DNA from: Bemisia tabaci
Taxonomy: Eukaryota > Arthropoda > Insecta > Hemiptera > Aleyrodidae
Direction of reading: 5' to 3'
Assembly (NCBI RefSeq): GCF_918797505.1
Contig: NC_092797.1
Location: 48,396,157 to 48,460,156, forward strand
Length of the DNA: 64,000 nucleotides
The notes below the pieces were generated by a model. The model was not told the DNA's origin. It made no database searches and worked only from the letters and a program-made list of their open reading frames with translations. The translations under genes were made by a program, and so were the position numbers. The stretch's first letter is position 1. Each line of letters begins with the position of its first letter. Shown piece by piece: positions 56,340 through 64,000 of the stretch.

Positions 56340-56567
56340 CACTGGAAAGAAAAACTCATTGGATCTAGAGTCCAGACTCTTAAAAACATCGACAAGAAAA
56401 AATACTCTTGATTCAATCGGATTTTTGCTTAAATCAAGAACCAAGCCTCTTAATTTGAGCGGATTTCCTTTTGATTTAAGCTTAAATCTGATTGAATCAA
56501 GAGTCCTTTTTCTTTTCAAAGTTTTCAAGAGTCTGGACTCTAGATCCAATGTGGTTTTTTTCTAGTG
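56340..56567 (-). mobile_element. C228 palindrome (copy 5) with AT duplication
   Basis: Ends CACTGGAAAGAAAAACTCAT and TGTGGTTTTTTTCTAGTG; AT lies outside both. Inner words (AACATCGACAAG on the left) show it is reversed compared with copies 3 and 4. Confidence 0.9.
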
Positions 56568-56794
56568 ATTTTTAATCCTACCCACTTAACAATGCCTGCA
56601 TTTTAACGGTTACTTTGAGTCACTTTTTATTTTTTATAATCATACTTAAAAATTTCAAAAGGACTTGGTTGATCGATCAAATTTTTGTTTCAGTCGATCG
56701 AAACAGTTATACTTCGATACATTTAGAGGTGAAGAAGATGTCCTCCCAAACTATTGTTCTCGTGTTCATTTCGTTGTCACTCAGAAGTAGTTAC

Positions 56795-57143
56795 GACTTG
56801 CGAGTGGCAAGCGCATTGGACTAACATCACAGCCATCCAAGTTCTAGTCTGGCAGTTTGCGCCTGCGGGCCGATTATTGAAATTGATAGACAAAGCTATA
56901 GACAAAGAAGAAATAGGAGGTATAAAGCAATTCTATCGGTTGAAATGGGTCATGGTTTTCATAGACTAAGGGGAAAAATGATAGACTAACTGTCGGGTCT
57001 CTCGTGGGTTGCCGTTAGTTAGTCTATTACCTACCTCCTTTGTCCATTGAAACCACCCGCTTCTACCAATAGGATACCTCCAAATCCTCTTTGTCTTCTT
57101 TGTCTATTGCTTTGTCCATCAATTTGAATAATCGGCCCGCTGA
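56795..57143. repeat. tRNA-like SINE head plus inverted GATAGACAAAG bodies
   Basis: 56795-56862 resembles the 24845 SINE head, with a decayed B box (GTTCTAGTC). It leads into GCGGGCCGATTATTGAAATT plus GATAGACAAAGCTATAGAC. At 57005-57143 the same body returns in reverse, ending AATAATCGGCCCGC-like words. The two bodies point toward each other and form a foldback of about 280 bp. Confidence 0.65.
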
Positions 57144-57369
57144 TTTCCAGTAAAGTCGCAAATCAACCCTAATATTTGATCAATGGTTCACAAATATTTG
57201 GTCAATGTGTATATGATCATAAAAGATCGCCTGAAGGTTGGTCTCCAAAATTTATGTTTTCGATCCATTCATAGAGAGCTGGAAATGGACATATAGGTGA
57301 ACTTGCTCAGAATGAAGGGGATTACTTCTATTACGCCCTCAACTAGGAAAGCACTTTTCGAGCCTGGAA

Positions 57370-57490
57370 GTACGTTTCTGAGAAAACCAGTGGCATTCGG
57401 TGTTTCTCGTGGAAGTTTACGTATAGGATATAGTAAATGGTCCTGAAATTGCAAATCCCTGTGCAATGCAAGAGTTACATTTTCGAAGGC
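57370..57490 (-). repeat. Partial arm of the 20675 inverted repeat
   Basis: CTGAGAAAACCAGTGGCATT, GGTGTTTCTCGTGGAAGTTT, AATTGCAAATCCCTGTGCAA follow the right arm of 20675-21178; the rest is missing. Confidence 0.6.
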
Positions 57491-57939
57491 ATTGGTGACT
57501 CTCAAAATATTCCGGCCATCCAAACTTCAATAGTTGCATCAAATATCTGCTTCAAAGGCATATTTTTGACCTCGTGACGAGAATTTACGCTTTAAATCGG
57601 ATGTTATGAGGTTCTCTTGTTACTCCGGTGACTGTCGTGTCGCGCTCCGGTCAAGCACTCGACAATGATCGTCGTTTTCTATTGCCCTGCGAGCTCTCTA
57701 ATCAATATCCACGCCTTGATCGACGCACGACATAGCGGGCAGGTTCGCGACGGAGTTGGTCACAGTTTATGCGCATTTCGTTTCAATTAAATATGATAAT
57801 GGGGTCTTCCAAGTGAGCCAGTCAATTTCTTGAGTTCTATGGACTCGATGAGTGAAACATCGAATACCCTGTTCAAATTGAAATGCCTTTCAATCATCTG
57901 CCTCTTTTTCATTAACTCTTCTCCATATTTACGTACTTA

Positions 57940-58925
57940 CAATTAGACTGCAAAACGGTCTCGCAGCGACCGTCCAGTGACCTGTACTCGATCCTCCCTG
58001 CAGAAAAGTATTTTGATAACGCCATCGAGATAATATGCAGAAGCTAAAATATAGTCCCGATCTCGCGCTTGGAAAATTTGCAAGGGTCTGAAATTTGATG
58101 AATTTCCTGTTTAAGTGGAATCCTCTGAGTGAACTGAACACGAAGATACCCTTGATTCATGAATTGAGCGATTATTAGAGGAGATATGACAAAATAACCG
58201 ATTCTGCTAAAATACATGTGTTTAAATGGGAAATGCCGCCAGATGACGTCACAAGGCGGCGCATTTTCTCACTTTTAAATCAATTTTTCTCCAATTTCCC
58301 ATGTCAGAAAAAAATTAAGAAAAATATTGCGAACTCAGCTCATTAGGCACTTTCAGATGAAGCAATAAAAAAATTGCGTGCAAATTCTCCATGCGATAAT
58401 GACACGTTAAGTTCGCCTTCAACTCGTTGGATACAATTTGAGCGGCTTCGAAGTTAATATAGTTGTATCATACACTTTTGTTCAACGTGATGTTCGAAGG
58501 ACGAGTGACTTTCGTTGTAGTTCTTGTGTGATCAATGACCTTCGCAGTGAAACGTTTAGTAACTTTCGCTCGATCATCCTTGCAGAAAAGTGTTTTGATT
58601 GTGACTTTGGAATAGACTCCAAAAGTTAGAATTTAACACCGCTCTTGCACTCACGTCTGAATAACGGAAAATGGGAGTTAGAAATCAAGTTCGCCTTCAA
58701 CTCGTCGAATACAATTTGATCGGCTCAAAAGTTGATATAATTGTATTACGTATCTCAGTTTAGCGTAATATGGTCGATGGACGGGTGACTTTCGTTGTAG
58801 TCTTCGTCTTTTTAAGGACCATCGCAGCAAAACGTCTCGTAACTTTTACTCGATTCTCTCCACAGAAAAATATGATGATATTGACATTAAGATAAGTCAC
58901 AAAAGTTAGAATACAGCATTGCTCG
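57940..58925 (+). repeat. 278-bp tandem repeat, locus 2
   Basis: GTTCGCCTTCAACTCGT is at 58411 and again at 58689, spacing 278 bp as at 46060-46690. Words shared with locus 1 include ATACAATTTGAnCGGCT, ATATAnTTGTATnA, GGACGnGTGACTTTCGTTGT and AACTTTnnCTCGATnnTCC. A partial unit is at 57940-58080. Units diverge by roughly a fifth to a quarter by eye. Confidence 0.8.
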
Positions 58926-59475
58926 CATGTTCATGCCTGTTTTCGGATTTTTTGCAAGTTTTAACTTCATATATTCAATTTCGGCACTTCAAAGTTTGCA
59001 TTGTTGTTTTTAAAATTAACCTTTCTCTTTAATCTTTGTAAGACGTTCGGGAAAAGTAGGGGAATTTCAGAGTAAGTGGTCAGGGAATTTGTTTAAAAAT
59101 AAGGGAAAGTCATAAAATTTTGAAATTGGATCACACTTGTAAATTTGTTCTACCTTAGTTTAAAAAAACCCTCCATTCAAACCAAGGGGAGCGCTCCATT
59201 TTACCCTTTGTATATATCATTTAATAATCAGCTTGTAGGATGAGGGAAGAATTTGGGCAAAAAATGACGTATGAACATTCGGATGCCAAATCACCGATAA
59301 AAAATTATTTATTCAAAGAAGAAAAGATATTAGGTGTTCCTCTCCGAAATCGGGCATTTCAACACAATTTTGTATGGACTCTCGTAAAAAATTCAAAGGA
59401 TTACGTACCCTGATCATCAAATAAATTACTCATAAGTCGTTTCCCTTAGCACGGTAGAAAGCAGGCCCTGCAAAT
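58926..59475. other. AT-rich, no gene
   Basis: Loose GTCAGGGAATTTG-type words at 59040-59115 relate to the 250-690 repeat. ATGACGTATGAACATTCGGATG at 59264 resembles the 47773 family end. Confidence 0.3.
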
Positions 59476-59598
59476 CGTCGTTCCTCTTGTGTAAGGGCGT
59501 AACTTTATTTTGAGATGAGACCTTCTGTCCATATAAATCCATGCTCTCCAGGGCTCATGAGAAAATAGAGATACTTCCGCACGTCGGAGAAAAGGCGA
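59476..59598 (+). mobile_element. P120 palindrome (copy 5)
   Basis: CGTCGTTCCTCTTGTGTAAG plus GGCGTAAC on the left; CATATAAATCCATGCTCTCC, AGGGCTCATGAGAAAATAG, AGATACTTCCGCACGTCGG on the right. Confidence 0.75.
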
Positions 59599-60244
59599 AA
59601 TATGGCAATGCACCGTATCTGTTCGTTGTGGTCATTCGCCGGGGATTCTATACGCAGACTAGACGCGCGTCGGGCAGACGAACTCAATTCAAAAATCTAA
59701 CCCCCCCCCCCTCCCCCACGGTAACCGCTACGCCGCCTACCTCATGCCTGGAGCGTAAAACCATGATTATACGTATTTATGCGTTAGTGGCTAAGTAAAC
59801 ATGGGCTGTGGCTAATTATGTGTTGAAAAAATTACAATAGATGGCCCTCTTGTGCGCGGGACTCGTGGAGATGGATATAGATTTGATGAGTTTAAATTAC
59901 AGTCCTCGTCTATCGCGGCATTATAGCGCACTTTTTAGCCGAGACTACCGGTTTCCGTACGGCATTGCCCCATCGATCCGAGATCTATCGACCGGGGAAT
60001 GCTCTACAGACGGTGAAACTGCAAACACAAGTATAGCCCCTATTAAAGGCCCAAAATGAAGTTTGTTTCATAAACGTTTAATTTTAATGTTTCAAAGACC
60101 AACTTTCAGGGAATATTAAAAAAATGGTTCTAGGCAATTTTGAAAAATAACTTAGGCATTCTTAGTTCTAATAAACATTTTTTGAATGGTGAAACAATGA
60201 TTTTAAATCGATTATTTTCATAAACACCTTTAAAAAGCCAAAAA

Positions 60245-60466
60245 AGAAAAAAAAATTATCACAAATTCCGGAAGCACGTCTTGGATGAATATTGCAAATC
60301 GTCTCACCTTGCCATGTGCGATTTTGATCCGGATGCACTATTAGCTATTTCGGAATCATTTTCGGTCAAATTTTGTGTACAAATATCTGATGTACGGCTA
60401 CGTGATGTGATGCTCAAAAATTTTCATGAAATGTCCCGTGATCATGATCCAGAGATTATCTATTGA
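60245..60466 (+). CDS. Unrecognised open frame, possible gene fragment
   Basis: The frame is open from about 60245 to a stop at 60464; a Met lies at 60281. The product is balanced in composition (several Asp, His, Phe and Met; Ala-Met-Cys-Asp-Phe-Asp-Pro-Asp near the start) and ends Asp-Pro-Glu-Ile-Ile-Tyr. It has no detected repeat content and no recognised motif. It follows an A-rich tract and lacks splice support. Confidence 0.15.
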   Translation, partial: RKKNYHKFRKHVLDEYCKSSHLAMCDFDPDALLAISESFSVKFCVQISDVRLRDVMLKNFHEMSRDHDPEIIY

Positions 60467-60659
60467 ATGACCGACTACCGTAACGTTAAAAGCTGAAGGT
60501 GAATTATCAGCTTTGGCCGAATACGACCGATCTTTATTACTCGAATGCTAACTGCCTGAATTGAACATTCTCCCCCTCAATTTTAACAGATAACTCAACA
60601 GCTCAAAATTTTCGAACTTTTTGGGTTTGTTTTCCCCGCAAAATAGTGTGGACCCACCA

Positions 60660-60996
60660 CACTGAAAAAATGTATACACTCACGCTTCATAATAAAGTAT
60701 GGGTCGCAGCCACATCCAGACTGTAAAAAATTTGATGCCAACCTAAGAATAGAGACTGAGTCCATTTTAGTATGGGCAAATATTACATCGAAGAGTATGG
60801 ACTCTGAGTCCGTTATTTATGGACCCAGCGTCCATACTGTATGAACAGTAACTTCACACGCCTGCTTTTCCATACACACATGTTTTCAGCACATCTCTGC
60901 TCCAGTCGTGAAAGCCAGACCGTATGTACAAGCAGTTCATACCGTAGATTTTCCGAGCAGTATGGATTCTCACCTTCATAACCATTTTTTTCGGTG
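60660..60996. mobile_element. 337-bp CACTG-ended element with CA duplication
   Basis: Ends CACTGAAAAAATG and CATTTTTTTCGGTG, with CA outside both. Only the outer 13 bp are clearly inverted. Inside are several short dyads, such as CTGAGTCCATTTTAGTATG, GAGTATGGACTCTGAGTCC and CGTCCATACTGTATG. No frame. Confidence 0.75.
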
Positions 60997-61711
60997 CAAT
61001 CTTTTACCATATTCTTAAAGTTAAACCCCAGTCTTGTTTTTTAGTGACACCCTCAATCAGCTTAATCCACTTCTATCGCCGATTTAACTCCATCATCTCA
61101 TTGATATTATCGACTATCATCTACAAATTTCGTATCGATAACAAGACGGGGACAATAGGTAAATATCCAGAAAATGAATTCCCCCGGGAGGCACTGCACT
61201 TACGGGCGATTCCAATCGGGCATAAAAGAATTCCGGCACGTACCCGAATCCCGGAGAGAGATAGGGACACGTGACCAGTTGAGCGGACCGCGCCATTGAC
61301 CTGCTGTCGTCCTAAGCTTAAACCACTCATCCGCATAGGTGAGTCCCTAATACTTACGTTGTTTCTGCTTAGCGGGACAGCTTGCGCGTTTCCAATTTTC
61401 AACAATAGTCGCCTCCTATTGTCCGCCGCAACAACCGCCAGCTCGTCTCTATAGTCAACGACTCTATAACACACTTACACCTCGCGCGAGTGATACTTGC
61501 CCCCGCCCCCTGTCCGAAAAATACCCGTTTAAAGCGACACGCGTGTAGTTTTATTTTGATTCGCTGTCCTGGCTCCTTTACGGTGGCCGGGAAATTCATG
61601 AATGAAAAGCGTGGAAAATAATCAATGGGTACGGGGCTTGTCGCGAGCTCGAACGGTTTCCGAGTTGCCGCGATGAAGGAAAATCTCAAATTGGAAATTG
61701 GACTACGTTTA
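60997..61711. other. No gene established
   Basis: A consensus donor-like CGCATAG|GTGAGT is at 61340 in moderately GC-rich sequence; no acceptor or domain is paired with it. Confidence 0.25.
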
Positions 61712-62037
61712 CAGGGTGATCCAGGGTTAAACGGCCAGACTGCAGGAGCCGAAACAACCCCAATCCCCCCCCCCCTTTAATTTGCAATTTCGATTTTTTG
61801 GGGATTATAGATAAATTCAGGCCATAAAAACACAAGGAAGTACAAATTATCATGATATTTAGTTCACGATCATTGCCAAAATTCAGGAAAAACGATTTAC
61901 TTTCGAAATGTTGGGGGGGGGGGGTTGTAAGCTCCGACTGGGGGCACTTTGCGAAAAGACTTTATAAGAAGAAAAAGTCTATTTTGACCCATAGAACACG
62001 CTCCTGCAGTCTGGCCGTTTAACCTTGGATCACCCTG
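61712..62037. mobile_element. 326-bp TA-flanked foldback CAGGG…CCCTG (copy 2)
   Basis: Ends CAGGGTGATCCAGGGTTAAA plus CGGCCAGACTGCAG, and CTGCAGTCTGGCCGTTTAAC plus CTTGGATCACCCTG; TA outside both. The interior follows 36136-36457 (CATGATATTTAGTTCACG; GAAAAAGTCTATTTTGACC), with expanded C and G runs at 61767 and 61912. Confidence 0.9.
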
Positions 62038-62344
62038 TATGCGCAAGGATGGTATTGAAGAGCTTTCCGGGCCCATTGGCCTTATGAGCCCTTTTTCTGG
62101 AAATAGCAGAAATGGATTCTTCGTACTCTAATGTATGTATATGCTCCGAGTTTCAACTTATGGAGCCAAGTTTTATGAGGCTAAGTCATGGGTCATAGGA
62201 GCTGTTCCCGGAAAAAGGGTCCAAAAGTGTAACTGCCCCTATACTTGGAAACTGTGGTTAAGCCTATTTCCTGTGTCCAGTTATGTGTAAGTACAGGTGT
62301 AATGGTAGCAGTGCTGGTTGCAGTAACAGTTGCTTCACAACGAA

Positions 62345-62515
62345 TCTCAGTCTGAGATGGATAATTTCATGAAAAGTAAGAATTTCACGTTAAATTTCAA
62401 GCTATTTTTCTTGGAATTTCAGAAATGTTTGAAATTTGTTGAAATTTCAAGTGAAAAATCACGTGAAATTTTACGTGCAGAATTGAATGAAATTTCAAGG
62501 GCGATCTCAGCTTCT
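62345..62515 (+). repeat. Second copy of the GAAATTTCA-rich repeat
   Basis: TCTGAGATGGATAATTTCATG … AGTAAGAATTTCACG … AAATTTCAAGGGCGATCTCAG keeps the order of 10955-11210 but is shorter. Confidence 0.6.
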
Positions 62516-63476
62516 CAGCATTCGGCAGATAGATGAGATTGATGCCTCTGGGTATGGCCGCCTCAACTTTATGGAAATTGATTTGTTTCCTCGACGGGAA
62601 AGTTCAGTTGCCTAGATAAAACTTGTAGAACGACTTCATTAAAACGACACATGATTCAACCCTTTTCTCCTATTGTCTGGTATTTTCTATTGTTTATGTA
62701 CAGCATTCGTTCTAGTGATTGAAAAACTATTAAAGAAATGAAGCAGAAAAAGTTAAAACTTATGTTTTCGCAACACAAGCGTTGTGGCGAGAAAAACTCG
62801 CCAGTACCAGTGCATTTAATCGACGGACATTTAATTCGAAAAATTTCCTGTAAGAAGCGTTCCAAATATTCGAGGAAGTCCTCGCTGTTCGATTTTTTGC
62901 CGGGTTCGATTAGATTCTAATAGCGGGAATAAACGGTCTAAGCCTGACGCAGCTTTCAAAATACCAGAGCCGTCATAATCATTATCGAGCAGAAACTATC
63001 CTGGCAATATTTCTTTCTTTTCCTCTTTTTATCATCAATACCTATAAAATAGTGCTGGTAGTTACATGGTAGCCACTTGGCCTTATGATCGTCCTTTTGT
63101 CGGTTCCAATCAAGCCTCGTGCGTTGTTGTCAAATCGGGACCAGAACACTACCGATTTGGAGTTTAAGAATAATTTCTGGTTGCTTTGATGCAAGCGTAA
63201 ACTGTATCACTAAACCTTTAAATTTTAAGAGGCACTGAGATCTATCTTTTTTCTACTTCTCCTCCGAAGATTCCTCAATGGGTGTCATGAGGAGATTCAT
63301 AAAGAGGCCTCAAATTCAGCATTAAAAAAAGGAAATGTCCATGAAATGTAAAATACAGTAAAGTACATGTAAGCCCAATAAAATACAACAAAAAAGTAAT
63401 GGAATAGATTTTACATCGGCCTATGACACCCACAGTTTGCTACCGATATGGATCTTTTCAAGGAAAGCGGAAATTC
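62516..63476. other. No gene or repeat recognised
   Basis: Mixed, AT-rich sequence with short frames only. Confidence 0.25.
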
Positions 63477-63599
63477 CGTCGCCCTTCTGACATAAGGGCG
63501 TAACTGAATTTCCACATGAGCTCTGTTTTTCATATAAATCCATGCTTTCTGAAGTTCGTGCGGACATCGAGATACGCCCTAATGACATACGAGCGACGA
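63477..63599 (+). mobile_element. P120 palindrome (copy 6)
   Basis: CGTCGCCCTTCTGACATAAG plus GGCGTAAC on the left; GAGATACGCCCTAATGACAT plus ACGAGCGACGA on the right; centre CATATAAATCCATGCTTTCT. Confidence 0.8.
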
Positions 63600-63913
63600 T
63601 TCGTGACCGTTCAAAGGAACGAGGTCCTCCGTCCACGAAGGTGGAGGTCTCGACTGAAGTGGTGCAAGTCTGGTCGGAAAAAAGGTTTTGGAGATCTCGA
63701 TAGGGGTTTCTCTATATTATCCTATAGGATAGATTCTGAGCTAAGTAGTTCATGTTTGTGCTGTAAGGGGGTTTGAAATTGCTGTAAAAGCTAGAAAATT
63801 AGAGCAATAAGTTGCTCGTCAAGCATCACAAGACGAAAAGTAGCGTTGACTCTCTAAGGAGGGGTATCGATAAGGGTCCCTTTTGGTCCCGCTTGAACTG
63901 AATTTCCTAAACT

Positions 63914-63990
63914 CGTCGCTTGACTGACATAATGACGTAACTACACATTGAGACTAGCCCAGAAGGACATTGAGTTGTATGGGCGACAGG
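63914..63990 (+). repeat. P120 left-end fragment near window edge
   Basis: CGTCGCTTGACTGACATAAT plus GACGTAAC matches the left arm; the rest is diverged or lost before the window ends. Confidence 0.45.
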
Positions 63991-64000
63991 GGCCATTGTA

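Noticed and set aside
54442..56567. Recurring peptide (Leu-Glu-Ser-Arg-Leu-Leu-Lys-Thr) in frames on both strands as a conserved small protein
   Set aside because: It is the translation of the C228 palindrome arms, which read similarly on both strands; no start or stop conservation.

Overview
This window reads as non-coding nuclear DNA from an animal, most likely an arthropod. It is AT-rich, with no operons, no bacterial-type coding density and no long clean open reading frame. It is packed with short inverted-repeat (foldback) elements, tandem repeats, homopolymer runs and CpG-rich patches. Transposons with 8-bp (hAT), 9-bp (Mutator-like), TTAA, TA and 2-bp target duplications are all present. 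A hemipteran such as a whitefly is my guess, from the general look of the foldback-rich sequence; nothing here proves the species.

Layout. 0-5 kb: a CAGGGAAAA-type repeat, a small foldback, a 436-bp TTAA-flanked hairpin, one possible minus-strand exon, a 268-bp foldback and a 124-129-bp tandem repeat. 7-14 kb: CpG-rich blocks alternate with a 40-bp minisatellite, a 314-bp CAC-ended element sitting in one copy of a 100-bp duplication, two 141-bp foldbacks and CACTG-ended miniature elements. 14-22 kb: GATCG-rich arrays in opposite orientation, homopolymers, a 504-bp inverted repeat and a 92-bp tandem array. 22-30 kb: 70-bp tandem units, a tRNA-like SINE fragment, a 15-bp array inside a foldback, and a run of three adjacent inverted-repeat elements. 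33-38 kb: a 1.8-kb giant inverted repeat, a TA-flanked foldback, another CACTG element and an 86-88-bp array. 44-52 kb: several foldbacks, a 278-bp tandem repeat, an 895-bp Mutator-like element carrying a decayed transposase, and a 611-bp hAT-type element. 54-64 kb: three 228-bp palindromes within 2.1 kb, a second 278-bp dimer, a second TA-flanked foldback, and more copies of a roughly 120-bp palindrome family.

I find no complete protein-coding gene. The only recognisable protein is the C-terminal part of a Mutator-like (MULE) transposase, frameshifted, at about 50.2-50.7 kb. A few short segments with good splice signals could be exons of a gene whose introns hold the rest, but such signals also arise by chance at this scale and I score them low.

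The strongest original observation is a set of at least eleven miniature elements with different interiors that share CAC(T/G)G-AAAA...TTTT-C(A/C)GTG-type ends. Most are flanked by exact 2-bp duplications of variable sequence (AG, TA, CT, TG, AT, CC, CA). That fits CACTA/EnSpm-type mobilisation and suggests one transposase has moved several unrelated foldback cores. One of them has its own empty site preserved nearby.
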